Assembly: GCF_037176765.1 (NCBI RefSeq)
Contig: NC_090034.1
Coordinates: 20,468,375 to 20,532,374, forward strand
From: Anolis sagrei
Taxonomy: Eukaryota; Chordata; Lepidosauria; Squamata; Anolidae
Reading direction: 5' to 3'
DNA length: 64,000 nt
Shown here: positions 1-21,940 of the stretch, piece by piece
How positions within the stretch are numbered: position 1 is the first letter of the stretch
How the letters are laid out: every line of letters starts with the position of its first letter
Notes under the pieces: generated by a model
What the model saw: the letters and a program-made list of their open reading frames with translations, nothing else
Database searches by the model: none
What the model was told of the DNA's origin: nothing
Translations under genes and position numbers: made by a program

Positions 1-210
1 CCAGCATGATTGCATGTAGCACCGTTATCTTCCCACAGAAGCTGTGCCTATTGATCTACTTACACTTGCATGTTTTCAAAGTGCTAGGTTGACAGAAGCT
101 GGGCCTAACAGCGGGAGCTCACCTTGCTCCTTGGATTTGAACCACTGACCTTTCAGTCAGCAGGTTCAGCAGCTCAACGTTTAACCTGCTGTGCCACTAG
201 GATTTAGTTT
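1..210 (-). mobile_element. tRNA-derived SINE, truncated by the window edge
   Basis: Reverse-strand SINE. Its tRNA-like head lies near 125-208, with a B-box-like stretch in ggatttgaaccactgacc. The body (caggagctgg-type text, then 'tgatctacttacacttgcatg') matches fuller copies at 21645-21940, 37390-37715 and 38553-38890. From 211 to 547 I see only USP7 intron. Confidence 0.75.
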
Positions 211-350
211 AGTTTAAGAAGGGTCTTTTAAAATGCTCAGCCAGAGTGGTCCTGGGCTTCACTAAACTTTAAACCCCAGATTTTGCAGGCTGTGAATCAT
301 GGTTGTCCTAAAGCATCCGAAGGGGTACTTTGAACCCATGCCATTGCTGA

Positions 351-10537
<10,187 letters not shown>

Positions 10538-11143
10538 CTTACCCCTCTCCCAAGTTTGTTCGAGACAAGGAAAAAAAAGAGGGAGGGAGGCAACCATAAG
10601 TGTGTGTGTGTGTGGCGTGTGTGTGGCGTGTGTGTGTGCGCACCTTTTTAACAACCGACCGTAGGACTTTTCCGGCACACGTGCACACGACCCGGCGTCT
10701 CCGGCGAGAGGAGCTTTGCTGCCGTTGGGATTAATTTTATTTGGAGGCTACTCCCTTTGGCTTCTCTGTACCTTTTATTGACTGCCCTCTTTTTTCTGTT
10801 TTGTTTTTTGAGCAAAAAAATGAAGGTGTTTTATAAAACAAAACGATCAAGCTTTGGGTGCCAACGAGAGTTTTTAATGGGGGATCGAAAGGAGGCGTCA
10901 CAAAGGGGAGGAGAGGCGAGGCAATGTTATCGACGGTGGACTCGGCCCGTAATGCGTTGAATGGGCTGGCCTTCCCTTTCCCCCGCAGTTCCCTTTCCCC
11001 CTGCCATCAACTGCAGTATGACTATGGTTAGGCTCACATTCCCTTCCTGTTTTGTTTCCTCCTGTTATATCCTTTGATTTTTTTTTTTGGGCGCCTTTGT
11101 AAATGCAAACAGAGAGAGAGAAAAGACAAAACTCAACATCATC

Positions 11144-11149
11144 AATAAA
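11144..11149 (+). terminator. Possible proximal USP7 poly(A) signal (AATAAA)
   Basis: AATAAA about 610 bp after the USP7 stop codon; it would give a shorter 3'UTR isoform. Its use is inferred. Confidence 0.4.
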
Positions 11150-12146
11150 TAGCAATCTCTACTTCATGGTGTACACTGTTGGCACTTATTCGGACACGTT
11201 TTGTTGCGTTTTGGGTGGATTATCTCCTTTAAAAAAAGATCATTATTATTAATTTTAAAATAAATGGAGTTGGAGTCACCATTGGGCTTTCTTTTTCCCT
11301 CCCCACACCTCACTTTTTTCCTGAGGAAATAAGTCAGAATCCTCAAAGAGGGAAGGAGGAAGATCCGGGGTCTTTTGAATTCCCTTTTAGAGATGGCTAA
11401 ACATTTAAAAACCCTTGAGGTCATGCATTGAAAACCCTTGAGGTTTTGTATTTAAAAACCCTTGGGGTTGTGCATGGAAAGCCCTTGAGGTGTTATGTAT
11501 AAAAAGCCTTTGGGTTTATGCATTAATAGCCCCTGAGGATAAAGATGAACCCGACGCCTCTGAAGATTTGCTTCGTAGTGGAAATTAGCGAATCTGGGAA
11601 TGGGAGAAGCGACACAGGCCTTTTTAGCACTAAAGGCATGATGTTCACTAGTGTTTTAGTAAGATGTTGACTTTGTATAAAATAATGAGAGCGAGGGGCT
11701 TGGGAGGGCACAGAAAATGTATATTTAAGGGAGGATGTGTACAATTGGATGCTCAGAGGCGGCGTTTGGGGGGCCGGGGGGTGTTGAGGGGGTGCCGCTG
11801 CCTGCAAGCGGATTTCACAGATGTCAATATTCCTATTCATTGTGTGTAGTTTTTATTTCGGTTCCCCCGGCGGCTCTCCCCCCTCCCCCCATTTTAGTTT
11901 GGAGCTAATGGCAGCCCGTTTGTGTCTATATCAGGTTTTCTTTCCCCCTTTTGGAGTGCAGTAAAGCTATAGAACCTGCAGTTTACACTCCCCTTTCTTT
12001 TCCTTTTTTAAAATTTTCACATTCTTTATCTTCTTCCCCTCAGTACTTAATTTTTTTTTGTTTTTGTTTCTGTAGCTCCCTGTGCAATGATTCTTCCTGT
12101 ATATTGCCTTTTTTGCTGGAAAAAAAAAAAGAAATGTTGTATGTTG

Positions 12147-12152
12147 AATAAA
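12147..12152 (+). terminator. Main USP7 poly(A) signal (AATAAA)
   Basis: AATAAA about 1.6 kb after the stop. The unique sequence gives way soon afterwards to a hAT transposon at 12329, so this looks like the distal end of the gene. Confidence 0.7.
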
Positions 12153-12328
12153 AATTTTCTATAAAATTGTACTTCGGTGAGTTGATAGCCTGGACATTGA
12201 AGAAGACTCTTCTCCTTGCAAGGTTTCTGAAGACAGGACTTTTCACCTGGCCGCTATCCAGTTGTGAAATGTGGGTTTGACTTAAAGGACAATGGGTAAA
12301 AGTCATCTGCTATTTTTATCTGAAACTA

Positions 12329-12961
12329 TCGTGTAGTGGTTCCTAAGCTTTTTTTGACCAGGAACCACTTTGATCAGGGATCACTCTCCAACATTAGTAC
12401 CAAAAGGGTTCCGAATCAGTTTTTGGTCAACTTTAGATTTGGTTTCGTTATTTGAGGTGCTGATTCAGAAAATTGCATTGGATAGACCATATCAGCTCTA
12501 GTTTTCGATAAAAAAACATATGCCATCCAGTAGTGGCCATCTGCTTGCCCATAGAAAACATATTTAATAATCTAGAGCTGATGTGGACTTGTTGTTGTTC
12601 GTTCATTCAGTCGTTTCTGACTCTTTATGACTTCATGGACCAGCCCACGCCAGAGTTCCCTGTCGGTTGTCACCACCCCCAGCTCCTTCAAGGTCATTCC
12701 TGTCACTTCAAAGACTAGCCAATGCAATTTTCTGAATCAGTTCCCCAGGTAACCCCATGAGCAGGCCTAAAAACAAAGATACCAAGAAAAAAAGGTTTTT
12801 TGTTTGGGCTGTGTTATTATTCATGGATTTTGTTATAAGAGGATTTTGCGAGACCAATTGCTCTTGGTTGCAACAGTGTAGTAACCGTGAAACCGCGGAC
12901 CATATTTTAGTTCTTGTGGACCATTAGTGGTCCATGGACCATAGGTTGGGAACCACTGCTA
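12329..12961. mobile_element. Non-autonomous hAT element carrying a BovB-tail insertion
   Basis: The ends tagtggttcctaagc and the inverse of cagtggttcccaacct are typical hAT termini. The flanks ctatcgtg and ctatagag look like a mutated 8-bp duplication. Inside, about 12593-12720 is a reverse BovB-type tail (gtcgtttctgactctttatg) like that at 60340-60625. It lies just past the USP7 poly(A) site. Confidence 0.75.
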
Positions 12962-13891
12962 TAGAGGTTGCTATATTTGTATATGATGATGATGATGATA
13001 ATAATAATAATTTATCCACCTCTCCTTGTTTATGTATCATTAGACAAGAATAGGAGTTATATATTGAACTTGAAACAGGTCCTATAAGCCCAACCTCTGC
13101 AACTGGTAGGTGTTTAAATTTGAAAGTATGTCCCTTTAACTAGTTTTAGGTAGAAATACATCATCGTGTATATTTCCTGATATTCCCTTGAGCAAAATAT
13201 GCAAAACTTTCTTATGAATCATACCCATCCCTGCAAATATGTTGCTTGATTCAACCTAAACTTTGATTTTGCTAAGCTGAGATCAGTTTTGAATTCGTAA
13301 TTTGTTGAAACCTTATTTTCAGGAAATATTTAAATTAAATTCAGGACCTGCGCCAAAGTCAGTCATACCCCACTTTGGAAAGCAGGCTGTGTCGGACCTT
13401 TTTGCCTGTTTTTGCCTTCAAATGGGAGCTTTGGCCGGAATATCGGTTTTTGTATATCTCCCCTCTGACTCGAAGGAGCTTCAATCCTTTTTCAGAACAA
13501 AAAAGGGAATTCTGGGAGTTTTACAGTAAGAAGTCCTTAAGGGCCAAGGCTTGCTTTCTATGTTGCAGGGTCAACTTCTTTTTTACTCCTAGACAGAACC
13601 AGATGACATTTCCAACCGCAATTTGGATTTTATTGGAGGGAAAAACTGGGAAATGTCCAAATAATGTTATCTGATTTACAACATTTGATGGAAAAGTTAT
13701 ATCTCAAACACGTTTGGTGCTTTATATAAATATATTTGCAGCATATGTTTCTCTTGTATTTCACACGAAAAGACTCTTTTGGGAAAAGGGACATTACTTT
13801 GGAATATCTTACATCAACAGTTGAAGGTCCTAAAGTACTTCAGGGTCAACATCTCCATTTAACACCAAGGGGGAAAAACTGAATTGAATAT
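12962..13891. other. Intergenic spacer between USP7 and the LITAF-like gene
   Basis: Mostly unique, AT-rich sequence with a short (GAT)n/(AAT)n run near 12985-13012. Small open frames at about 13302-13674 show no family likeness. I see no gene here. Confidence 0.6.
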
Positions 13892-13897
13892 TTTATT
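13892..13897 (-). terminator. Candidate poly(A) signal of the LITAF-like gene
   Basis: AATAAA on the minus strand about 430 bp after the stop codon at 14331. This is inferred; another AATAAA lies farther downstream near 13626. Confidence 0.4.
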
Positions 13898-14330
13898 TCT
13901 CTAAATAATAGATTTCAATCTCTGGTTTTTGTCTTGAATTGAGTTGCAAGAAGTTTTGAGGCATGGAAACACAAGATGAGCAATGTGTTAATTTGTTAGT
14001 CTGTTCCTCAGAGTGTGACTATCCAGCGCCGAAGTCCGCCATGGCTCTATTGATTCAGATTCTAGAAAGATTCCAGATCAAACCAAGATGTGACATAGAA
14101 GAGGACCAAAAGGATCAGAAGTAAAAACCCCAAATGGCTGGAGTTGGACCTGGAGTCAGACCCGACCTCAAAGATCCAGGTTTCTCTGTCCTCGCCTTCT
14201 GGCAGTCAAGGCAACCAAAAGGTGAGGACTGTAGAGACTACTGATTTGGCTGGGAAGGAATGATGGGGAAAAGGGAATGCAGCTTATTCCCAAAGGATGA
14301 TGCTTCCCCTCCTCTTCAGAACTGCTTCTC

Positions 14331-17300
14331 CTAGAGCCGCTTGTATCGGTAGATGTGGTACCGGCAGCAAGGACAGTAGTGGTCCACGTCTTTGGAGCAT
14401 TTAGTCAGAAAGGGGACGAAGCAGCAGCCTAAGCAGCAGCTGTAGGGAAGAGAATAAGGGAGGGGTTGATAGCATTTTTGAATATAGTGATATCACTGTA
14501 TTTACTCAAGTCTAATGTGTGCCTTTTTGTGGCTAAATGACCTGGTCCAAAGATAAGGTGTTATTTTAAAAGTGAATGTTAGAACTCTGGACCTGTCCAT
14601 TTGCCTTTTCCCATGATCCATTTTTTATTCTGTGCCAATCCTGGCAGATGGAAACCCATCTAAAGTCCTTCTAGGTAGTGGCACAATATAATAATAATAT
14701 CATAAAACAGAATCAACTCTCACCCCAAGAGGCACAAAGCGGAGCACAAGGCGTAGGTCAGGGATCCCACTCGGAAGGTCACTTCGGTGGTGATGATCTG
14801 GCGGCAGCAGGGACAAATGGTGGAGGCTGGCTTGCTGGAGAAGATCCCAGCCACCACGACCGGAGGGTTGTTCGTCAAGCAAACTGTAGAAATAAAAACA
14901 TATGAGATTCATCCCACAATTCCACAGTCTTCCGTGGAATCCCTTGGATTGCCCTTTGCTATAGGTTCAAAGGCATGGATGAGGTGCTGCAGAAGTTTGC
15001 TTTTGCTTCTTCCCCTTGGGAAGGGCAAAGTTTTTCTCTCTGCTGCAGAGTTGTTTTTATAATCTATACATTTATTGTTTTTCAGCAATATTAAGTCACA
15101 TTATCCCTTTTGTCAAATCAGCTATTTGCCTTATATCTCCAAGGCACCCATTGAAACTAAGGCCCTGTCTACACTGCCATATCATGCTGTTTCACAATAC
15201 AGTTGAACAGTGTTGAACTGGATTATATGGCAGTATTTACAGTACCATTCAGTGCATTATATGGCAGTAAAGGAGGCCCAATTTCCCTGCCTTAAAAGCC
15301 ATGCAATCGAAATATTATTGTTCAGCTGAGAAAGACAAGATTTTAACTCCTGATCCTTTAATGGAGTGCAAACTCCCTTTTTTGCCCTGAGGAATCAATT
15401 GGCAACATTGGAAGGAATAGCCAAAATGTGGCTTTGTAAAGTCCAGACTCTTTGAAGACAGATGAGAAGCAGTTCATTGGCTGAGTGCCTTTAGCAGTCA
15501 TTTCATTAGCTGGAGAGACCCTTCATCTCCAAATACCAGTCACGAAACAATATTTGATAATTGCAAGCCTGGGACTTAGAGGATTTTTTTTTGTGTGTCA
15601 GGAGCGACTTGAGAAACTGCAAGTCGCTTCTGGTGTGAGAGAATTGGCTGTCTGCAAAGACATTGCCCACACAACGCCCGGATGTTTTGATGTTCCATCC
15701 TTGTGGGTGGCTTCTCTCATGTCCCATTGGGGCTCCAGACTTAAGAGGGGCGAAGATATTATTAGTATTTGTACTGGTAGTATTAGTATTATTATGCTCC
15801 TACTTGCCACAATCATTGACCTTTCCTTTCTACCTTTAACAATAATCCCTGCTAGCTGGAGATGAAATGGATTATATCTGTTTTCAGACTTTCACAGGAA
15901 AGTGGGATATAAATCATTGTTGTTCCTATTGTGATGTTGCTGTTGCTGTTATTCTTGACAACCATGTATTACCATGAGCCATCTCTCCCGTAATCCAAAC
16001 ACTATTTGGCCTGTTACTGGATTGATACCCAACTTTCCTCCTAGAATGGGATTAAAAGTATTTGAGGTTGGATTGGTTTTAATGAAGCAAAAACCTGGAA
16101 AGAAACTCAGAAATTATGTATTTTGCATCAACTGTCTGCGATTGGGATTCTGTGAGTGTGAATTCATATTGACAAGGGTTGCTTTGTATCTCCATCTCCA
16201 GCCTTTCAAATGGGGTTCTTTTAGACTCCAAATCCATCCAATGGGGCTGTCGGTGGCACATTCTTCATCCTTTTCTTTCTTGAAATTGCCCAATGCACCC
16301 TTCTTCTTGACAGAGAAGGCTGAAGATCTTGTAAAATTACAATTTATGGGACTCCATGGCAGTTCAAGTGGTGCCAAACTGCATTCATTCGACAGTGTAC
16401 AAATGATGAGGAGCTGCAAAGTTTGACCATGAGGCCATTAATTGCTATATCCTCTGCAAGAGGTAAGGCATCCCATCAACAGATGAAGAAAGAAAAATTC
16501 TGAGCTCATTAATATGCAGATCTGAGTTCATTAATATGCATGTCTTCCACTTACTTGGTCCCACTCCGTCGTCATAAGGCATGTCTTGACAGGAGTATGG
16601 AGGGGGAGACGGACAATTCCCATAACAGTCATCTGGATCAAGGAAGGAAAACAAGAGAAAAGGAATAAAAACACCGGTGCCTTGGAAGTTTTAGATAAGG
16701 CCCAAATCCAAATGTGATTTCCTTGCTCATTTTTAAACCCTCAAAACATTGCCTTATAGGTCTATGCAAAGACAATCCATACACATAGAGTGCATTACAG
16801 TGTTGAATTAATACACTTTGACACTGCGTTATCCTACATGGTGCAACAATATGGAATCCTGAAAGTTGTAGTTTGCACAGTTTGGCAGAGACTGCTGAAG
16901 TCTGCAGATTACAAGCTACAATTCCCAGGATTCCATTGCATTGAGTCACAGTAGTTAAAAGTGGAGTGAAATTGCAATCATTCTACAGTCTAGGTGTACC
17001 CTAATTGACCCAGGCTTAGACATTTGCCCCCCAATTTTCCCCATTTAGAGACGTACTTGTTATGCTGTATGCATCTCCTGAAGAAGACTGGGGCAAATAT
17101 GAGTCTGGTGTATATTTCTCCGGGGCATAGGGCTGAGATTCATAAGGCTGGGGGGCGCAGGGCTGGGATTCGTAGGGCTGGGGGGTGTAGGACTTGGGTT
17201 CGTAGGGCTGGGAGGTGTAGGGCTTGGGTTCGTAGGGCTGGGGGGCGTAGGACTTAGGTTCGTAGGGCTGGGAGGTGTAGGGCTTGGGTTCGTAGGTCTG

Positions 17301-17414
17301 GGGGGTGTAGGGCTTGGGTTCGTAGGGCTGGGAATATTCCGGCACATATGGCTCCGGACGGGGGGCAATGTCAGTCATTGGGATGGTTACATGCTTCACC
17401 GTCTTCTGCTCCAT
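14331..17414 (-). CDS. LITAF-domain membrane protein with N-terminal decapeptide repeats
   Basis: LITAF/SIMPLE-family proteins attach to the cytosolic face of late endosome and lysosome membranes through a zinc-stabilised LITAF domain. Coding exons are 17057-17414, 16555-16632, 14724-14883 and 14331-14439: 705 bp, all in frame, 234 aa. An acceptor at about 17428 shows that the 5'UTR is spliced. Residues 31-100 are seven 10-residue repeats ([10 protein letters not shown] and variants). Residues 129-132 are PPPY, a ligand for NEDD4-type WW domains. C169-x-x-C172 and the later HYCPCC form the two zinc CxxC knuckles around a hydrophobic, cysteine-rich segment (about 188-213). The protein ends YRYKRL, like human LITAF (GTYKRL). 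The LITAF half is typical, but the repeat-rich N terminus is longer than LITAF's. It could be LITAF itself or a lineage-specific relative; the position beside USP7 argues for a relative. Confidence 0.9.
15165..15290. mobile_element. Short foldback MITE
   Basis: The ends ctgtctacactgccatata and attatatggcagtaaaggag are related by inversion. A second copy lies at 53835-53935 (ccatctatactgccatttga). It is in a LITAF-like intron. Confidence 0.5.
15588..15755 (-). mobile_element. SINE fragment (palindrome-tail family)
   Basis: It contains aggagcgacttgagaaactg and caagtcgcttctggtgtgag, as in the fuller copies at 45725-45990 and 49050-49325. The tRNA-like head is missing here. The rest of this intron (15756-16554) shows no recognisable element. 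Confidence 0.7.
16770..16995. mobile_element. Old MITE copy
   Basis: It ends in ctacagtctaggtgtaccct and has an internal gttgtagtttgcacag block with inverted pairing. Similar decayed copies lie near 34915-35060, 35940-36060, 45116-45310, 57100-57230 and 58815-59010. Family unresolved. Confidence 0.4.
17115..17324 (-). repeat. Coding 30-bp minisatellite in the LITAF-like gene
   Basis: Seven 30-bp units encode residues 31-100 (YEPKxYxxQx). The period is a multiple of three, so copy-number change keeps the frame. Confidence 0.9.
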
Positions 17415-17574
17415 CTTGAGAGTCGGCCTGCAAGGCAAAACAGCAGAAGAGGTGAAGGAGCCATGAGGAAGCTTTTTGGCTGCATGGAAACAGAGTGGGA
17501 GAAACAATAGTCCCTCTATTCCTTTGCCCCCTTTGGCATCACAACCTGCAGATTGCAACCAAACAGCAGTCCTA

Positions 17575-17740
17575 AAAGAAATAGAGAACAAGATGAAGCA
17601 GAGCAGTATAGTGGTTTGAGTTTTGAAGACTCCCGGGTTCGAATCCCTGCTTAACCATGGAAGAGCAGCTTTGCGCAAGTTGCACTCTCTCAGCCTCCAA
17701 GGGAGGCAAAAGCAAAAGCCCTTTGAACAAATCTGCCTGG
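17575..17740 (+). mobile_element. tRNA-derived SINE
   Basis: It has a B-box-like gggttcgaatccctg near 17633, followed by the body phrase gcactctctcagcctccaag. The same family recurs at 23490-23600, 24066-24860 and 26480-26980. Confidence 0.65.
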
Positions 17741-18069
17741 TTGAATCCCAAGTCAAAACATAGCAATTGCAAAACAGGAGGCAGCTTGGAACACATACCA
17801 CATTGTCTACCGATTCTCATTGTTTTGGACAAAATCCAAATAACTGACAGTCCACAACTAATGGTAGACTGCAATAAGGAAAAGGAGGAAAGAGGAGAAC
17901 AGGAGGAAGAAGAAGAAAAAAGGGGAGGAAGAAATATATATATTCTGGTTTTGCATTGGTTCCAGTTTGTAGGATGGTTAGCCACTTTTGAGTCCTGTGA
18001 TTGGGAGAAATGCATAAAACAACTCAGTAATAAAAACAATGCTAATAGGGCAGTAAAAGATATTACTTT

Positions 18070-18145
18070 ATTCATTGTATATCGACTTGCAGTTTCTCAG
18101 GTTGCTCCTGACTTGAGAAACTTAAAAGTCGATATACAATGAATA
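18070..18145. repeat. 34-bp inverted repeat (hairpin)
   Basis: The outer arms attcattgtatatcgactt and its inverse pair perfectly, the inner arms agtttctca/tgagaaact also pair, and the loop is about 8 nt. The inner arms resemble the palindrome in the SINE at 15588-15755. Confidence 0.75.
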
Positions 18146-18149
18146 TAAA

Positions 18150-19229
18150 TATAGAATTGTATATCCCACCCTCCTCCTTTTCAGCATCAACTGAGTCTAC
18201 AAGGTGAGACCAACTAGCTTTCTATAAATTAAGAAAATAGTAAGATATTATACTGCCTTAATCACATTGGTTTCACTGCATGATGACGATATTAATTTGT
18301 ATCCCACCTATACACACCATGAATCCACTTGTACCTTGGACCAAGTCAGAGACACAAAAACAACCCTGACAGCCTCTGTACATGCTTTTCCTAAGCTCCG
18401 TATTTTGCCTTTGTTTTGCAATGGCTCCCCAAAGGAGACAAACAAGGCCTCAATGTGCAAGTGTGGTTAAAGGTGTGATGTCATGGCCCCCACGTGTTGG
18501 TGATATCAGCCTTTAATGAGAGAAATACCTTCCTCTAATTACGGGCCTCGATTCTGAGCAGCCTTTCTAAAGGCTTGCTCATCCAGCCTGATTTGCCTCC
18601 ACTTGGTGCTCCAACCCATGCAAATTGGCCCCATTCATGCATTCCTGATGAAAGAATGTGGAGGTAGGTGGCAATTGACCACTCCTTGGGCCGCTATAAA
18701 CGTCCACATTTTTTCTAAATGATGCGGTTTATTCATGTGCCATTCCCTTGCTAGAGAGCATTTGCCCCACAATGACAGCTATTTGGCAGCCAAAGGACAG
18801 CTTCCAAGTGATGTGTTTCCCATTTGGTTTCACTTCGAGTCTCCTTGTTTTGGGGGATACAAAGTCCCATCATCCACAGCCATGCCTGCCTTGGGAAGAT
18901 GGGCTACATGACTCCAATGCCTGAGTCCTTAATATCATGGATCCAGAAATTAAATTAATTACTTCCTATTGACCAGATGGGTTGGTTCTAGTTTTGGACC
19001 TACAAATTGGATTCGGAACAGGGTGACTACAAATCCCAGAATCCCCCATCCAGTATGGCCAAAATGGGGTTCTGGGAGTTATAGTCCAACCCATCCATAT
19101 GCTCAAAAACAACTGGAAGCTAGTTTCTCCATCCGATCCCATAATGTCTGTTTGGTCCTCTGTCTTTTTTTATCTGTTTCGGAATAGTTTTAAGCTTGGA
19201 AAATGCATGAAAGTTGGGATGATGCAACA
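18150..19229. other. Unique intergenic sequence upstream of the LITAF-like gene
   Basis: No repeat or gene is recognised over 18150-18960. It includes a CACGTG E-box near 18492 and moderately GC-rich text at 18480-18800. It could hold a promoter, a 5' non-coding exon or an enhancer of the minus-strand gene, but nothing visible proves this. Confidence 0.4.
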
Positions 19230-20850
19230 AGCAAAGCTACTGTTAGGTGGATTGGGAACTAGTTCACCCGCTATTTCTATCCAATGGCTTCCCCCTTCTT
19301 CCTGGAGAGAAGTGACTTTTGGGGTCTTGTCTTGGGCCTTTAAGGGCTATTCAGAAGCTTTATCAGTGGCTTGGATGACAGACTAGAAGGCAGGCTGATC
19401 CAAATTTGGGAGGGACAGCAAATACCTAGAGCAGGGGTCCTCAAACTAAGGCCCAGGGGCCGGATACGGCCCTCCAAGGTCATTCACCCAGCCCTCGCTC
19501 AGGGTCAACCTAAGTCTGAAATGACTTAAAAGCACACAACAATAACAACAATCCTATCTGATCAGCCAAAAACAGGCCCACACTTCCCATTGAAATACTA
19601 ATAAGTTTATATTTGTTAACATAGTTCTTCATTTTGATTATTGTATTGTTTTTAAGTGGGGGTTTTTTTTGCACTACAAATAACATGTGCAGTGGGCATA
19701 GGAATTCATTCATGTTTTTTTTCAAATTATAATCTGGCCCTCCAACAGTTTAAGAGACTGTGACCTGGCCCTCTGTTTAAAAAGTTTGTGGACCCCTGAC
19801 CTAGAGGATGGGACCAGGATCCAAAATGACCTCAACAGATTAGAGAGCTGATTGTCCAGAACTAACAAAACGGAATTTCAGTAGGCAATAACAATGAAGT
19901 GTACAGATAGAGGAGTTAAAGGGATTGAGGAGTAATAGTAATAATAATAATACCACCACCTGTCAGCTGCAAAAGGCCCCCTTCTTGGATCTGCACGCAT
20001 TATTAACCAATACATCACACAGTCCTAGAAACTTGTGGTGTCCGACGTGTGATCCAATACAAAAGCCAGCATAGTGATCTTGTTTGCTGTGTACTAGTCT
20101 TTTTGTGTATCTAATAATAGTAGTAGTAGTAGTAGTAGTAGTAATAATAATGATAATAATAATAATAATAATAATAATACAAGAGTGTGATGTGGCAGCT
20201 AACAAGGCCAATGTGATCCTAGACTACTTCAATAGGAGTCTAGCGTTTAAACAGAGGGAAGTTATATTGACCATGGATTGACTATATCTAAGTCTGAGAA
20301 AATGATCTAGAGTCTTAGCAGACTGGAAACTGAATGAGAGACTACAGTGTGATGCAGCAGCAAAATAGGCCAATACGATCCTAGGCTGCAACAATAGGAG
20401 TCTAGTGTCTAAATTGATAGAAGTAATCTTGGCTATGTCTTGATAATAGTTATGTTTGTGATGTATGCTAACAAGGCCAATGTGATCCTAAACTGCATCA
20501 ATGGCGGTGTAGAGTCCCACTCTTTTCTGCCTTGGTTGGATCTCACCTGGAATAATAACCCTGTATCCAGTTCTGAGCAAAGCAATTCAAGAAAGAGATG
20601 GACAAGCGGGAAGGAGGACCAAAATGGCCAAGGCTTATGAGGAACAGCTTAAATTGCTGAGGATGTTTAGCTTGGAGAAGGCGGATAGAAGAATATGAGA
20701 GTCATGTTGAAATATTTGGAAGGATGCCCTGTTGAGGAAGGGGCAAGGCTTGTTTTCTGCTGCTCCAGAGACTGGGACACAACAGAGTATTGGATTCAAA
20801 TTGCAGAAAAAGGGATTCCATCTGAACATTAGGAAGAAATGATTTCCCTA
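19230..20850 (+). mobile_element. Decayed CR1 fragment with repeated segment, interrupted by hAT
   Basis: Plus-strand CR1 text includes a degraded SSSWKEVT-like region at about 19290. The segment around 'gtgatgcggcagc...ggagtctagtgtct' then occurs about three times (20182, 20335, 20450). A trinucleotide run (TAG)n/(TAA)n lies at 20115-20180. A hAT element is inserted at 19432. Confidence 0.7.
19432..19798. mobile_element. Non-autonomous hAT (Charlie-like) with 8-bp target duplication
   Basis: It starts caggggtcctcaaact and ends with the inverse (agtttgtggacccctg). It is flanked by acctagag at 19424-19431 and 19799-19806. It sits inside a CR1 fragment. Confidence 0.9.
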
Positions 20851-20851
20851 C

Positions 20852-21272
20852 CTGTGTGGACCAGGATCAGATAGAACTGGTACCTCTTTCCCGGAGTCTC
20901 TGTTCACTTCATCGGCCTCTTGGCTCCTCTGATGTCCAAGGAAGGGTCATGATCTATTCCTAAGATCTTGCTGACTTGGAGCCCAGGTCCGGAGTGAGGG
21001 TTTATCCCATCTCAAAGGGGCAGGAAGAGATAGGAGTTTGGCCGGAAGGGAGGAGAAATGGAGCAGCTGTGTAATTACCCTCCGGTTAGCCAAGCACTCC
21101 ATCCTCTTTCCAAACGCAAACATCCCAAAGAGGAATGCCGGGGAACGGGTTGGATGAGACAGGGCTCATTTGGTTGGGTGTCCATTCAAGATAGCACCTC
21201 TCAACAGGAGCACCTTTGTTTTGGAGAGTTTTGCGGCACTGATCCAAGGCCAGCTAAATTGTGTTTTCTATG
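20852..21272. other. Unique GC-moderate island
   Basis: Non-repetitive sequence between a CR1 fragment and a minisatellite. On the minus strand its left edge reads ACACAG|GTAGGG, a possible 5' splice site, so a non-coding first exon of the LITAF-like gene is conceivable. No other evidence. Confidence 0.3.
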
Positions 21273-21644
21273 GCTTTGACTGCATCTGAAGCAGGCCAGG
21301 ACTTTGGCAATGTTTGCAGTGATCCGAAGCAATGGTTGCAATGATATATGATTGCAGTGGCTTCACCTGATTGTATCCGAAACAATGGTTGTAAGGGTAC
21401 ATCGTTGCAAGGATGCACGTTTGCAGTGGCTTCTCCTGACTGTATCCGAAACAATGGTTGCAAGGATACATTAATGCAGTGGTTCTCAACCTTCCTAATG
21501 CCGTGACCCCTTAATGCAGTTCCTCATGTTGTGGTGACCCCCCAACCAAATTTGGCACAATTACCTGATACACCCAAATTTGAATACTGGTGGGGTTGGG
21601 GGGGGGGAGTTGGTTTTGTCATTTGGTGTTGTAGGTAAAGGTTT

Positions 21645-21940
21645 TCCCCTGACATTATGTCCAGTCATGTCTGACTTGGGTGTGGTGCTCATCTCCATTT
21701 CTAAGCCAAAGAGCCAGCGTTGTCCGTAGAGACCTCCAAGGTCATGTAGCCAGCATAACTGCAGGGAGCATCGTTACCTTCCCACCAGAGCAGTACCTAT
21801 TGATCTACTCACATTTGCATGTTTTTGAACTGCTAAGTTGGCAGAAGCTGGGGCTGACAGCGGAAGCTAATGCCACTTCCTGGATTTGAACCTGCGCTCT
21901 TTTGATCAACAAGCTCAGCAACTCAGCAGTATCGTTGTTG
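21645..21940 (-). mobile_element. tRNA-derived SINE inserted in the SPIN-like element
   Basis: Reverse copy of the family at 38553-38890. The tail is at about 21645 (aaaggttttcccctgacatt) and the tRNA-like head at about 21880-21940. Confidence 0.8.

Larger units (their letters stand above)
10538..12172 (+). other. USP7: USP7 3' untranslated region
   Basis: About 1.6 kb from the stop codon to just past a canonical AATAAA. It holds a short (TG)n run near 10605-10640, GC-rich and G-run stretches, and a cluster of decayed short direct repeats built on AAACCCTTGAGG at about 11400-11540. It contains no recognisable transposon, unlike the surrounding introns, which fits a conserved 3'UTR. The end is inferred from the signal, not from transcript data. 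Confidence 0.75.

Noticed and set aside
125-208. tRNA gene-like head
   Set aside because: It shows a degraded box B and no cloverleaf I can complete, and it continues into a SINE body, so it is not a functional tRNA gene. The same holds for the other SINE heads.
17657-18142. Plus-strand open frame of 161 codons
   Set aside because: It starts in a SINE and crosses low-complexity purine sequence; no domain or splice support.
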